Positions 33,225-42,459 of a stretch of 64,000 bases of DNA are shown one piece after another (within the stretch, counting starts at the first letter, position 1; each line of letters opens with the position of its first letter). Origin of the DNA: Leptospira congkakensis (GTDB lineage: Bacteria; Spirochaetota; Leptospiria; Leptospirales; Leptospiraceae); assembly GCF_004770265.1 (NCBI RefSeq), contig NZ_RQGQ01000004.1, forward strand, positions 1 to 64,000, read 5' to 3'. The notes below the pieces were generated by a model, which did no database searches, was not told the DNA's origin, and saw only the letters and a list, made by a program, of their open reading frames with translations. The position numbers and the translations under genes were made by a program.

Positions 33225-34493
33225 ATGATCCAAGGTGAACTTTTATCTGATATCATTGAAGCTGTTTCCAATACCTATGGAAATGAATTCTTAAACAGAC
33301 TCACTCTTAAATTAGCTTCTACCATAAAAGCTGACTACACCTTCATTGCAATTTTTGATAAAGAAAAATATGAATCCCAAACGATCTCCCTTGTTGCGAA
33401 GGGCGCGATTGCAGAAAATATGGCATACTCACTGAAAGACACACCTTGTGCCGATGTTTTTGATGATAGTGTTTGTTATTATCCAAATGACGTCCAAAAA
33501 TTCTTTCCGAACGACCAACTTCTTGTGGAGATGAAAATTGAAGGATACATTGGAACTCCCTTAATCAATTCTAAAAAAGAAGTGATGGGTCTTATCGTCG
33601 GTCTTTATGAAACAAAAATTGAAAACACAGATGATATCCTTACTTTATTCCAAATCTTTTCGGGTAGAATTGCAGCTGAATTAGAACGATCCGAATATGA
33701 ACTTCGTTTGGAAAAATACAATCATGAGTTGGAATCTCTTGTGGACGCGCGGACTCGAGAATTAAAACAAACACTAAACGAACTAACAGAACGTCAAAAC
33801 CAACTTATTGAATCAGAAAAGATGGCAAGCCTTGGTGTGTTATCTGCTGGAATTGCTCACGAAATCAATAATCCTTTAAACTTTATTCTAGGTGGTTATT
33901 TTGGAGTTCGAGGAATTTTGGAAGCCTCTAACTTAGAATCAGAAAAATCTCAAATGTATTTGGAAGCCATCAAAGAGGGTGTGGATCGTACATCAAAGAT
34001 TGTGAAAGGATTAAACCAATTCACTCGTACGGGAGATTCGTATGACGATCGTTTTGATCTACATGATATCCTGGAAAATTGTTTGGTGGTGCTTCTGCAC
34101 TCTCTTCGGGACCGAGTTTTAGTTGTGAAGGATTATTTTCCTGAGCCCCTGATTGTAAAAGGAAATTCGGGCAAAATCCACCAAGTGTTTTTAAACATTC
34201 TCACGAATGCCATCCAAGCGATGGAGGGAGATTCCGGAATTTTGGGTTTAAAAAGTTTTCGCGACTCCGAGTTTGTTTGTATCGAAATTTCTGATACCGG
34301 TGGTGGAATTCCTATAGAATTACAAAATCAAATTAGAAATCCATTTTTTACAACCAAGGATCCTGGAAAAGGGGTAGGGCTTGGTTTACCCATTGCTTAT
34401 AAAATTATCGAAGACCACCAAGGGTTCATTGAAATGGAATCAAAATGGGGAAAGGGAACTATTTTCCGTATCAAACTTCCGGTGTTAGTATGA
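33225..34493 (+). CDS. GAF-domain sensor histidine kinase
   Basis: A 422-residue soluble kinase with no membrane segment. Residues about 15-155 form a GAF sensor domain (DYTFIAIFDKEKYE...YIGTPLINSKKEVMGLIVGLYE), 155-200 a coiled coil, then the dimerisation domain with phospho-His212 in GVLSAGIAHEINNP, and the ATPase domain: NILTNAIQAM, SDTGGGIP, GKGVGLGLPIA. Cys75 and Cys84 lie within the GAF domain. It is translationally coupled (ATGA overlap) to the single-domain response regulator that follows, its likely partner. The signal sensed is unknown. Confidence 0.93.
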   Translation: MIQGELLSDIIEAVSNTYGNEFLNRLTLKLASTIKADYTFIAIFDKEKYESQTISLVAKGAIAENMAYSLKDTPCADVFDDSVCYYPNDVQKFFPNDQLLVEMKIEGYIGTPLINSKKEVMGLIVGLYETKIENTDDILTLFQIFSGRIAAELERSEYELRLEKYNHELESLVDARTRELKQTLNELTERQNQLIESEKMASLGVLSAGIAHEINNPLNFILGGYFGVRGILEASNLESEKSQMYLEAIKEGVDRTSKIVKGLNQFTRTGDSYDDRFDLHDILENCLVVLLHSLRDRVLVVKDYFPEPLIVKGNSGKIHQVFLNILTNAIQAMEGDSGILGLKSFRDSEFVCIEISDTGGGIPIELQNQIRNPFFTTKDPGKGVGLGLPIAYKIIEDHQGFIEMESKWGKGTIFRIKLPVLV

Positions 34494-34864
34494 ATCAAAA
34501 ATCCACCAAACGTAAGTTATTGTATGTTGATGATGAAATATTGAATTTATATTTGTTTCGTGATTATTTTAAAAATGAATTTGAAGTGATTGTGGCACAA
34601 TCTGGTGAAGAAGCTATTGAAGAATTGATGGAGAACTTGGATATAGAGTTTGTGATTAGCGATATGCGAATGCCAGAAATGAATGGTTTGGAGTTTATTA
34701 CAAAGGCCAAAACCATTCGCCCGAAGATTACCTATTGTATTTTAACTGGATATGATTTAACACCAGAAATCCAAACGGCAATTATCGAAAAAAGAGTCGC
34801 TCGTTATTTTTCCAAACCATTTGATCCTACAGAGATTGGTGCCTTTCTCTCTGCAGGGTCATAG
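34490..34864 (+). CDS. Single-domain response regulator
   Basis: A 124-residue receiver domain starting at ATG 34490 over the kinase stop. It has the acidic pair YVDDE (Asp14-Asp15), phospho-Asp58 in ISDMRMP, Thr86 in ILTGYD and Lys109 in FSKPFDP, all the residues required for phosphorylation. There is no output domain, so it acts by protein contact or passes phosphate on, as in RpfG-like or CheY-like proteins. Coupling to the upstream kinase identifies the cognate pair. Confidence 0.93.
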   Translation: MNQKSTKRKLLYVDDEILNLYLFRDYFKNEFEVIVAQSGEEAIEELMENLDIEFVISDMRMPEMNGLEFITKAKTIRPKITYCILTGYDLTPEIQTAIIEKRVARYFSKPFDPTEIGAFLSAGS

Positions 34865-34874
34865 TTACTTTAAA

Positions 34875-36110
34875 TTATTTGTTTCTAAATTCTGCTTCCA
34901 CAACACCACGTTTGGAGCTGTTGATACTTAAAGTTTTGCTACTTAAGAATCGGAAACTCGAATCTTTTTTATACATCAATTCTTCTGCAAACATGGATTC
35001 TTTCCCAGGATAAGTTAATTCCCATTCTGATCCGTTCATTTCTGTTTTGCGGTCATTGATTTGTTTCACCGAAGTGTATTCCATCAAATCGTTTTTGAAA
35101 TTGATCGCATCTTCCAATCCAAGTCCTTTGAATTTTAAGATGACAGTGTTTTGTTCTGTGAGTTTGAACCACTCGTCTTTGATTTGTTTTCCCACTTTTC
35201 CTGAAACAAGGTTTGCCCAATCTTTGACGGCTTGTTCTCTGGAAACTTCTTGAGTGATATCAGCACCACGTCCTTCTAAACTTCCTGATCCAAAAATTTT
35301 TCCATCACCCCAAAGTTGGATGATACGATAAGGTCCTGTTGCTGCTGAACTGAGGAAATCGGTTTTTTTCCCACCAGGCAAAACCACTGGTTTTTGGTCT
35401 GTTGTTGTCACCTTGGCAATGATCAAAACTTCTGCCCCGGAATCTTGTGCGAGTGTGAGTAAGGGACTTCCTTCTTCCACAGATGTAAGGTCTAGTTTGG
35501 CAAGGCTTGGATTTTTTTTGAGAAGGGCTGTGAGTTGGGAACTATCCACAACCTTGTTTCCTTTGGCTCGGAGTTTTTCAATGAGTTCTGCTTCTGCTAT
35601 GTTGGTTGCAGATCCAATTGGATATGACTTTCCATTCACAACGGTTTGTACAAGGACAGCGATTCTAGGATTTCCTACATCATCGAGGAGGGCATCCACT
35701 GCCGTAGAAAGTTTGGTTGCTTCCACTTCACATCGGACATTCAGACGGATCATGTCTTGGGTGTCCAATTTCCATGGTTCTTCGCTGATGATGTCATATT
35801 TTTTTACGAAACTGTCGGTTTTTCCGTAGAGTTTGGAACCTAGGGATTGTCCATCGGAGACTCCCGATTTTTCTGTAATTTGTTCCCCGACTAGTTTGCG
35901 GATGGCGTTGAGTTTTGCGTCTTTCAAAGCTTTGTTTCGCGCGAGAGCCAAGTCTCCTTGGTAGATTGGTGCCTCTCCCATTGCTGTTACCACATTGTCT
36001 GGCAGCGTAGGTTGTTTCTGGGCTGAATTGGATCCGGCACATGCCAAAATGGTTAGGATGAGAACTCCGGTTAAGGGAGCCAAACGAAGTCGGTTGAACA
36101 TGAAGGACAT
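34875..36110 (-). CDS. Lipoprotein with FlgT/LPP20-like domains
   Basis: A 411-residue lipoprotein (lipobox TILAC). The N-terminal part carries the FlgT-N/LPP20-like pattern: VTAMGEAPIYQGDLALARNKALKDAKLNAIRKLVGEQI. A middle domain (RIAVLVQTVVNG...AEAELIEKL) resembles the CsgG/FlgO-like fold, followed by a C-terminal region with GLGLEDAINFKNDLMEY. This order recalls FlgT, which in Vibrio forms part of the flagellar H-ring, but such domains also occur in non-flagellar lipoproteins. AAGGAG lies two bases before ATG 36110 and eleven before the alternative ATG 36101. Confidence 0.65.
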   Translation of the reverse strand: MSFMFNRLRLAPLTGVLILTILACAGSNSAQKQPTLPDNVVTAMGEAPIYQGDLALARNKALKDAKLNAIRKLVGEQITEKSGVSDGQSLGSKLYGKTDSFVKKYDIISEEPWKLDTQDMIRLNVRCEVEATKLSTAVDALLDDVGNPRIAVLVQTVVNGKSYPIGSATNIAEAELIEKLRAKGNKVVDSSQLTALLKKNPSLAKLDLTSVEEGSPLLTLAQDSGAEVLIIAKVTTTDQKPVVLPGGKKTDFLSSAATGPYRIIQLWGDGKIFGSGSLEGRGADITQEVSREQAVKDWANLVSGKVGKQIKDEWFKLTEQNTVILKFKGLGLEDAINFKNDLMEYTSVKQINDRKTEMNGSEWELTYPGKESMFAEELMYKKDSSFRFLSSKTLSINSSKRGVVEAEFRNK

Positions 36111-36152
36111 TTCTCCTTGAAGATTTGCTATATTATAGAAACATATACTTAC

Positions 36153-37397
36153 ATGACCAATTACTTTTTTAGGTTTTCTCTCTGCTTTCTAGTCCTTGCT
36201 TGCCATGGAAACACAGTTCCGCAATTTCGCGTCCATCCACTTGATTCCAAGTTGCGGGTATCCCAGGACATTTTTTATGAAAAAATCCTCCCGACTATGG
36301 CCGGGAAAAAATTGATGCTTGCGACAAACCCTTCGGGAATCGGAACCAATCCCAAAAAAATCATCTCTTCTTTGGAAAAACATAAAATTAGGTTAGAACA
36401 TTTGATTGGGCTCGAACATGGATTCCTAGGTTTAGAAGAAGAATTTAGCCAAACCCCTGTTACTATGGACTCTACCTTCAATCGTCCTTTATATCATATT
36501 TATCGAATTAAAGATTCTGAATTAAGAGAACTTGTTACAGAAGTGGATTATGTTGTTTTTGATGTTCAAGATGTGGGTATGCGTTGTTACACTTATCTCA
36601 GTGTATTAAAACGACTTATGGATGCAATGAAGAATACAAAAACAAAACTCATTGTACTCGATCATATCCATGTGGCTATGCACCTTCCTCCTATGGGTGA
36701 AAAAATGAATCCAAGGAATATAAATTTTGCCGGTGAGTTCCCGTCACTTCTCATCACGGGAATGACAGTTGGTGAAGCCACAAGGTTTTATAATAAGGAA
36801 TATTTAAAAGACAGTGTGGATGTAATGGTAGTGCCTGTGGAAGGGTATCGCCGAGGAATGTATTTCGAAGATACTGGAATTCCATGGACAACTCCATCAC
36901 CAAACTTACCTATGGTGGACTCTGCTAGAAATTATCTTTCTTTAGTTCTTCTTGAGGGAGTGAATGTTTCTGTGGGTCGGGGAACCCAAGCTCCATTTGT
37001 GTATTTTGGAGCACCTTGGATGACAAATCCAGAAGAACTGGCGAACAAACTGTCTTCACTCGGAAACAAATCTTATTATTTTTCTCCAGTGTATTTCAAA
37101 CCAACCTTTGGTCCTCATAAAGGCAAAATTTGTTCGGGACTACGAATGAATTTAGTTCGTCCTGATTATGATCCCATCCAATTGGCTTATGAATTGATTC
37201 GATTGATGAAAGAATCCTATCCAAATGATTTTAAGTGGAGTAAAGGTGCATCCAACCATTGGGTAGACCAACTTTGGGGAAATGATCATTTTCGTACTTC
37301 TATCAATGAAGGAAAAACATTTGCCGACTTCCACAAAACATATTTGTCAGAAGAAGAAAACGAACAGAGTAGAATTGCTCCTTATTTGATGTATTGA
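36153..37397 (+). CDS. NamZ-type exo-beta-N-acetylmuramidase (DUF1343) lipoprotein
   Basis: About 414 residues from ATG 36153, giving a lipobox LVLAC; an upstream in-frame ATG at 36117 would precede the signal. The mature part is a DUF1343 protein: KKLMLATNPSGIGTN, GLEHGFLG (the family's EHG motif), VDYVVFDVQDVGMRCYTYLS, LDHIHVAM region, and VSVGRGTQAPFVYFGAPW. NamZ of this family removes terminal MurNAc from peptidoglycan fragments. Here it is exported and would act in the periplasm, in cell-wall recycling or turnover. Its start lies only 42 bases from the divergent FlgT-like lipoprotein gene. Confidence 0.88.
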   Translation: MTNYFFRFSLCFLVLACHGNTVPQFRVHPLDSKLRVSQDIFYEKILPTMAGKKLMLATNPSGIGTNPKKIISSLEKHKIRLEHLIGLEHGFLGLEEEFSQTPVTMDSTFNRPLYHIYRIKDSELRELVTEVDYVVFDVQDVGMRCYTYLSVLKRLMDAMKNTKTKLIVLDHIHVAMHLPPMGEKMNPRNINFAGEFPSLLITGMTVGEATRFYNKEYLKDSVDVMVVPVEGYRRGMYFEDTGIPWTTPSPNLPMVDSARNYLSLVLLEGVNVSVGRGTQAPFVYFGAPWMTNPEELANKLSSLGNKSYYFSPVYFKPTFGPHKGKICSGLRMNLVRPDYDPIQLAYELIRLMKESYPNDFKWSKGASNHWVDQLWGNDHFRTSINEGKTFADFHKTYLSEEENEQSRIAPYLMY

Positions 37398-37404
37398 GGT
37401 GATG

Positions 37405-37998
37405 ATGAAACGATTTTTTATTTTATTAACTATTTTCTTTTTTACTTTTACAGTTTTTGCTTCAGAGAAAGAACTAAAAAGTATTCCCAAAAGTAAAACC
37501 GCCAAGGTTTTAAAATCTGTTGCTTATGCTACGATTCGTTCTACACTCCTCGTTTCCTATGCAGATGGGGTAGAAAAACAGTCAACATACACTCCCTGTT
37601 CTGATAATTTTCCAAGTATGCCGGGAGACTTTCCTTGTAACTATTTGGACTATGAAGGAACCACTCTCGAAGTGGCTCCGAATTCTGCTGTAAACGAGGG
37701 AGAAGCTACAGAAGGATCTGATCCTGAAGATGTTTACCCTGGTGGAAAGGTGACAATCAAACAGATCAAACAAAAATCACCGAATTTAAATGGAAAGGTA
37801 GTTTTACTCGGAGAAGGAGAAGACCAACTCAAATTGTTTTATGGACCAAAAGGTCAAATTTCCCACTATATATTTCGACAAACTCTTGTTATTTTTAAGT
37901 GGGATGTGTCGCGGTCGGAACCAAGTCTTATTGGGTTACTTTTTGTGAATGTCAACAGAGACTATTTTCCACAAGACGTTAAGGAATATTCCTTCTAA
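37405..37998 (+). CDS. Exported protein of unknown function
   Basis: About 197 residues with a signal peptide (MKRFFILLTIFFFTFTVFAS). GAGG is next to two tandem ATG codons (37402, 37405), so the exact start is open. The mature part is beta-rich with two Cys in TPCSDNFPSMPGDFPC and a final VFKWD-like strand region. No family was recognised. It directly follows the NamZ-type gene (seven bases) and may be in its operon. Confidence 0.65.
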   Translation: MKRFFILLTIFFFTFTVFASEKELKSIPKSKTAKVLKSVAYATIRSTLLVSYADGVEKQSTYTPCSDNFPSMPGDFPCNYLDYEGTTLEVAPNSAVNEGEATEGSDPEDVYPGGKVTIKQIKQKSPNLNGKVVLLGEGEDQLKLFYGPKGQISHYIFRQTLVIFKWDVSRSEPSLIGLLFVNVNRDYFPQDVKEYSF

Positions 37999-38003
37999 AA
38001 TTT

Positions 38004-38879
38004 ATGCCAATCCTCCAAGGTTATGTTAGAAAGATGTCTCACAAAGGTACTTCGCCTGTTTCTTATTTTTGGGAAACAGCAAATTACAACGAGGCGGACA
38101 AAAAAGACTTAAAGGCCACAGAATCCACTTCGGAAAAACCTGTGGAGACTTGGATTGGAAAAAAAATCACATTATCCACTAACGATGAAATTCGTTGTTT
38201 GCATTGTGGAAAAAAAACAAAAAAATCATTTAGCCAAGGGTATTGTTTTACTTGTTTCACTAACTTAGCCGAAAACGATCTTTGTATCCTAAGACCTGAA
38301 ACCTGTCATTTCCACAAAGGCACATGCCGAGAGCCAGAATGGGGAAAAACTAATTGTTTTAAAAAACATACGGTTTACTTCGCTAACTCCAGTGGATTAA
38401 AAGTGGGAATCACCAAAGAAAATCCTGTATCAAACCGTTGGGTAGACCAAGGGGCAAAATTTGGGATTCCCATTTTGGAAGTGGAATCTCGCAGAGACGC
38501 TGGAATTTTAGAACATTATTTAAGTCAATTTTTACCTGACAAAACCACTTGGCAAAAAATGGTTGCTGGTGATCCACCTGACATGGATTTGGTGCGTGAA
38601 GCAGGTAAGTTTTTAAACCATTTAGAAAAAAATGAATATTTTTCCCCACCCGATAGTAAGTCCAAACTCATTTGGAATCGGTTGGATCTCCCAAGTGGTA
38701 TCACAGAAATTAAATACCCAATAGAAACCTATCCTGAAAAAATCAAATCCCTCAAATTGACAAAAGAAACTCCCATCACAGACACTCTTGTGGGAATCAA
38801 AGGGCAGTATCTTCTTTTTCGATCGGGAGTGATCAATATCCGTAGTCTCAGTGGTCTTTGGATTGAAGTTTCCACCTAA
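38004..38879 (+). CDS. DUF2797 protein with zinc-type cysteines
   Basis: A 291-residue cytoplasmic protein of the DUF2797 family. A cysteine-rich part comes first (CLHCGKKTKKSFSQGYCFTCF, then CHFHKGTC and NCFKKH), likely binding zinc. Next is HTVYFANSSGLKVGITKE, which looks like a GIY-YIG-type strand pair (YFANSSGLKVGIT), and RWVDQGAKFGIPI. The molecular function is unknown. It begins five bases after the exported protein's stop, and its end overlaps the pseudouridine synthase frame. Confidence 0.85.
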   Translation: MPILQGYVRKMSHKGTSPVSYFWETANYNEADKKDLKATESTSEKPVETWIGKKITLSTNDEIRCLHCGKKTKKSFSQGYCFTCFTNLAENDLCILRPETCHFHKGTCREPEWGKTNCFKKHTVYFANSSGLKVGITKENPVSNRWVDQGAKFGIPILEVESRRDAGILEHYLSQFLPDKTTWQKMVAGDPPDMDLVREAGKFLNHLEKNEYFSPPDSKSKLIWNRLDLPSGITEIKYPIETYPEKIKSLKLTKETPITDTLVGIKGQYLLFRSGVINIRSLSGLWIEVST

Positions 38880-39552
38880 AAAAATCCAACTCCTACCGAA
38901 TATCGTTACCAACATTCTTTATGAATGTGATGAGTTTCTGTTAGCAGAAAAACCTGAAGGAATCCCCGTACACGAAACCAAAGATCCAAACCGAATGGAT
39001 TTTACAAGATTGCTGGCTGCCAAGTTGAATCTACCAGAACTCAGAACAGCAAACCGTTTGGATTTAGGGACAAGTGGAATTGTATTACTTGGGAAAAATC
39101 CAGAAAAAAATGCTGAGATTGATTCTTTGCTAAAAGCAGCGGAGAAGGAATATATTTTTTTATGTAACGGAATTCCTGATTGGAAAGAGAATCGTTTCGA
39201 ATGTTTTTTAAAAGATGGAAATAAAGAAGTTAAAATTGTGAGGAGTGGGGGAAAAAAAGCCATCACCGAGTTTCGAATCCTTTCCACTCATTCAAAAGAA
39301 AATTTATCTTTTGGAATGGCAAAAATTTTAACAGGAAGGAGGCACCAAATTCGCGTTATGCTTCGTGAACTTGGTTTCCCTGTTCTTGGTGATCCCGTGT
39401 ATTCGAAAGGCAACCCTTCAAAGAAAGAAAACAGGATGTACCTTCATTCTTTTCGATTGTGCTTTACCGACTTCCAGGGGGAAAAACAGTGGGTGGAGAC
39501 AGAGATCCCTCCGGAATTTTTAAGCCGTGTCGGAAAACAACTCTCCGTCTAG
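38851..39552 (+). CDS. RluA-family pseudouridine synthase
   Basis: A 233-residue enzyme (GTG start at 38851, TTG 38863 possible) that converts uridine to pseudouridine in RNA. Motifs are FLLAEKPEGIPVHET, TANRLDLGTSGIVLLGKN with the catalytic Asp in RLDxxTSG, KEYIFLCNG, and TGRRHQIRVMLRELGFPVLGDPVY. There is no S4 domain, unlike RluD. The target nucleotide (23S rRNA or tRNA) cannot be told from sequence. Confidence 0.92.
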   Translation: MVFGLKFPPKKIQLLPNIVTNILYECDEFLLAEKPEGIPVHETKDPNRMDFTRLLAAKLNLPELRTANRLDLGTSGIVLLGKNPEKNAEIDSLLKAAEKEYIFLCNGIPDWKENRFECFLKDGNKEVKIVRSGGKKAITEFRILSTHSKENLSFGMAKILTGRRHQIRVMLRELGFPVLGDPVYSKGNPSKKENRMYLHSFRLCFTDFQGEKQWVETEIPPEFLSRVGKQLSV

Positions 39553-39564
39553 ATTTAGAACCGA

Positions 39565-40056
39565 ATGTTACACGAAGTTTTCCATCAGTTTTTAGAAGAA
39601 CAAAAATTATATAAAATCCTCTCTCGTATTGCGAAATATGTTTCGATTGGTTTTCTCATCATTTATTTGTATTTGTTATTTAGTTCCAGTTATACGGCAA
39701 GTCCACTGATTGTGGTGATCAATTATTTAGCCATCCTTACCAGTTTTTCTGGAATCATCACCTTTAAATACTTCGAAATCCCAACCTTACTTTTGGATGT
39801 GTTTCCTTTGGGAATGGCTGCGCCTTTTTACCAATTGGGCGTCGCCGAGCGACAAATGGTTTGGAGAAAGGCCGGGCGCGAGGATGTTTTGCCTTCTGAT
39901 CCAACACCGGAACTCATTGTGAATGCTCTTTATTTACATGATCGTTATCCTTGGAAACGAATTGGGAAAATTTACTCTGTTGGTTATCTAACCCTGATTC
40001 TCAGTTCTATTTTTTATCTAACTTCGGTATATCTCGAGACAGGATTTCAAAACTAA
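39565..40056 (+). CDS. Membrane protein of unknown function
   Basis: A 163-residue protein with about three or four membrane segments: SIGFLIIYLYLLFSS and LIVVINYLAILTSFSGIITF near the start, one near FPLGMAAPFYQLG, and SVGYLTLILSSIFYLTSV at the end. A polar loop (about 93-135) contains ERQMVWRKAGRED and LHDRYPWKRIG. No family was recognised. It lies between the RluA-type gene and ychF on the same strand. Confidence 0.7.
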   Translation: MLHEVFHQFLEEQKLYKILSRIAKYVSIGFLIIYLYLLFSSSYTASPLIVVINYLAILTSFSGIITFKYFEIPTLLLDVFPLGMAAPFYQLGVAERQMVWRKAGREDVLPSDPTPELIVNALYLHDRYPWKRIGKIYSVGYLTLILSSIFYLTSVYLETGFQN

Positions 40057-40104
40057 GAAAGCAATTTTCCTTGTCTTACCATCTCTCGGTTAAAACCTAT
40101 CCCT

Positions 40105-41202
40105 ATGGCTTTGAATTGTGGTATTGTAGGTCTCCCGAACGTCGGTAAGTCGACTATTTTTAATGCACTCACTAAGGCAGGAGCGCAAGCTGCCAACTAT
40201 CCGTTTTGTACAATAGAACCCAATACTGGTGTTGTCGAAGTACCCGATAAAAGACTGAACCGATTGGCCGAAGTTTACAAACCAAAACGTACGGTTCCTA
40301 CTATGATTGAGTTTGTGGATATTGCGGGCCTTGTGAAAGGGGCAAGCCAAGGGGAAGGTCTTGGAAATCAGTTTTTATCTCATATTCGCGAAGTAGATGC
40401 AATTTGTCATGTTGTACGTGCTTTTCAAGATGAAAATATAACACATGTTCATGGGAAAGTAGATCCCATCGAAGACATCACGGTGATCAATTATGAACTG
40501 ATCCTTGCTGATTTGGATAGTTTAGAAAAACAACAACAACGTGTGGCCAAAACTGCTAAAACAGGAAACAAAGAAGCAGGAGAAATTTTGTCTGTGATGG
40601 ATAAAATTCTTGATGCCTTAAAAAAAGGAAATCGTGCATCTACAGTGGAACTTGGTGAAGAAGAAGCAAAAATTGCCAAAAAATTCAACCTAATCACCAT
40701 AAAACCAGTATTATACGTTGCTAATATTTTAGATTCTGATGTCAAAACCAGTGAAAATCCCCTTGTGAAAACCATCATCGACTTTGCTTCAAAAGAAGGA
40801 GCACCTGTTGTTGTGTTATGTGGTCGTTTCGAAGAAGAAATCTCCGGTTTGGATAAAGAAGACCAACTGGCCTTTTTAGAAGAGATTGGAGAAAAAGAAT
40901 CAGGCCTTTCTCGAATGATTCGCGCTTCTTACAAACTTCTTGGCCTTCTTACTTTTTTCACTGCTGGAGTGGAAGAGGTTCGGGCTTGGACAACACACCA
41001 AGGGAGCACAGGCCCTGTGGCAGCCAGTGTCATCCATTCCGATTTTGAAAAGGGATACATTCGCGCCGAGGTGATGCGATACGAAGATATCGACAGAACT
41101 GGGGACGGAGCCAAAGTCAAAGACGAAGGGAAACTCCGAGTGGAAGGGAAAGAATACATTGTCCAAGATGGGGATGTGATATATTTCCGAGTGAACGCAT
41201 AA
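40105..41202 (+). CDS. ychF: Ribosome-binding ATPase YchF
   Basis: A 365-residue member of the Obg-related GTPase superfamily that uses ATP. Motifs: G1 [14 protein letters not shown], switch I region [12 protein letters not shown]3 [16 protein letters not shown], the altered G4 (ANILDSD region in place of NKxD), then a helical coiled insertion and a C-terminal TGS domain ([41 protein letters not shown]). It associates with ribosomes and with redox stress regulation in other bacteria. Length and layout are standard. Confidence 0.96.
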   Translation: MALNCGIVGLPNVGKSTIFNALTKAGAQAANYPFCTIEPNTGVVEVPDKRLNRLAEVYKPKRTVPTMIEFVDIAGLVKGASQGEGLGNQFLSHIREVDAICHVVRAFQDENITHVHGKVDPIEDITVINYELILADLDSLEKQQQRVAKTAKTGNKEAGEILSVMDKILDALKKGNRASTVELGEEEAKIAKKFNLITIKPVLYVANILDSDVKTSENPLVKTIIDFASKEGAPVVVLCGRFEEEISGLDKEDQLAFLEEIGEKESGLSRMIRASYKLLGLLTFFTAGVEEVRAWTTHQGSTGPVAASVIHSDFEKGYIRAEVMRYEDIDRTGDGAKVKDEGKLRVEGKEYIVQDGDVIYFRVNA

Positions 41203-41226
41203 AAAAAATCCCGACTTTCGCCGGGA
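41201..41226 (-). terminator. Intrinsic terminator of the CHAT-sigma operon
   Basis: Read on the minus strand, TCCCG (41226-41222) pairs with CGGGA (41213-41209) around an eight-base loop and is followed by eight T (41208-41201). It lies about 110 bases beyond the last gene of the minus-strand operon. Confidence 0.85.
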
Positions 41227-41261
41227 CTTGCAAGTGTGAACTAGTTTGGAAAAGAAAGTAT

Positions 41262-41279
41262 GTTCCTAAAAGTAGGAAC
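41262..41279 (+). terminator. Hairpin after ychF
   Basis: GTTCCTA (41262-41268) pairs with TAGGAAC (41273-41279) around AAAG, followed by GTTTCTTATT. It may end plus-strand transcription from ychF. Confidence 0.5.
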
Positions 41280-41337
41280 GTTTCTTATTCAATGAATGCC
41301 TTCTAAACCTTAGTTTATTGCATCCTTTCACAAAAAA

Positions 41338-41871
41338 TTACGATTGTAACATAAAATGATACCGGCCGATTTCTTTGCCGGATTCAAAAATAGCCAACTC
41401 TGGACTGGAATCCAGAGTGATGGGGGAATCAAACATAGACTGAGCGCCCAGTTTTTGGAGGGTTTCTACAGGAGTTCCATCCAGAAAGAGTTTTGCCGAG
41501 AGACGTTCTGAGTTGGAAGCCTCAACCGAAAGGAAAACTTGGTTTTTTTCGGAATTGGGTTGGAAAACAAAGTCCAAATCCCTCCCACCAACCTGCCTAT
41601 GCACGCGAAATGCCCCTCCCGAACTTCCATCTCCACGGAATGCCAATTCTGGCGAAACTAGATTTGATTCGGAGATGTCTGTTGTGACGAGTTTTAGGGT
41701 ATCTTTGATGAATTGTAAGTAGAACTGGATCGTGTTAGTGTTTGAGGGGAGAACGGTTTTTAAGATCCGATCCACCGTAGGTGAGTCCGCATCTTCCCCT
41801 TGGGACATGAGATATAGGGCTTCTTGTAGTTTGAGTCGGTTCATAAATTCATTCGGATCTTTTGGTTCCAT
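41338..41871 (-). CDS. Last gene of the CHAT-sigma operon, unknown function
   Basis: A 177-residue soluble protein without signal or membrane segment. The N-terminal half is helical (about 1-70, KLQEALYLMSQGEDADSPTVDRIL) and the C-terminal half is predicted beta-rich with GSSGGAFRVHRQVGGRDLDFVFQP and a final strand IGRYHFMLQS. The second half recalls a small beta-sandwich of the kind found beside sigma/CHAT genes elsewhere. It starts 18 bases after the sigma stop. I infer a regulator of that sigma factor or a substrate of the protease. Confidence 0.7.
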   Translation of the reverse strand: MEPKDPNEFMNRLKLQEALYLMSQGEDADSPTVDRILKTVLPSNTNTIQFYLQFIKDTLKLVTTDISESNLVSPELAFRGDGSSGGAFRVHRQVGGRDLDFVFQPNSEKNQVFLSVEASNSERLSAKLFLDGTPVETLQKLGAQSMFDSPITLDSSPELAIFESGKEIGRYHFMLQS

Positions 41872-41889
41872 AGTATTTATTTCCCCCCG

Positions 41890-42459
41890 CTAAGGCTTTA
41901 TTTCCTTTGTAAGGATTTTTTTTATTTTTTCTTTCGCCCGATTGGCTCGAGCAAGGACTGTTCCTAGGGGAACATCGAGAATTTCGGCGATCTCCTTGAA
42001 TTTGTATCCTTTGAGGCGTAGGATGAGGATTTCTTTATGTGTATCATCCAAACTTTCAATGAGATCGTAGAATTCCCTTTTTTCTTCCCAAGCGAAGTAA
42101 ACATCTTCTTGGGTCTGTCTATCATCTAAAATGTCGATACTCAAATCCAAAGAAATTCCCTCTCGATATTCATACCGACGAATAGATCTTGTCTGAGACA
42201 TGCTGATATTTTTAGAAATTTCACTTAAATAGACAATAAATGCAGGTAAACTATCCCCTTTGAACTTTCGGAGCAGATGGTAGTCATTTTCCGTGAGTTT
42301 TAGATACACTTGTTGGGAGGTGTCTGTCACTTCTTCGCGGGGGACGTAGTGGGCACAGGTTCCCATGATCAGCCTATGAAACTTTTTGATGAGTTCTTGC
42401 CAGGCATCTCCTTTGCCAAGAAGACAGTTGTCGATTAACTTTCGAATGTCGTCACTCAT
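41890..42459 (-). CDS. ECF-like sigma factor in the CHAT operon
   Basis: A 189-residue sigma-70 family protein. Region 2 is in about 10-95 (DAWQELIKKFHRLIMGTCAHYV, then EVTDTSQQVYLKL and FIVYLSEISKNISMSQTRS), and region 4 in about 130-180 (LDDTHKEILILRLKGYKFKEIAEILDVPLGTVLARANRAKEKI). The region between is acidic. It overlaps the upstream exported-protein gene by four bases and so is made in step with it. It is distinct from the ECF sigma at 11882. Its promoter targets are unknown. Confidence 0.88.
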   Translation of the reverse strand: MSDDIRKLIDNCLLGKGDAWQELIKKFHRLIMGTCAHYVPREEVTDTSQQVYLKLTENDYHLLRKFKGDSLPAFIVYLSEISKNISMSQTRSIRRYEYREGISLDLSIDILDDRQTQEDVYFAWEEKREFYDLIESLDDTHKEILILRLKGYKFKEIAEILDVPLGTVLARANRAKEKIKKILTKEIKP

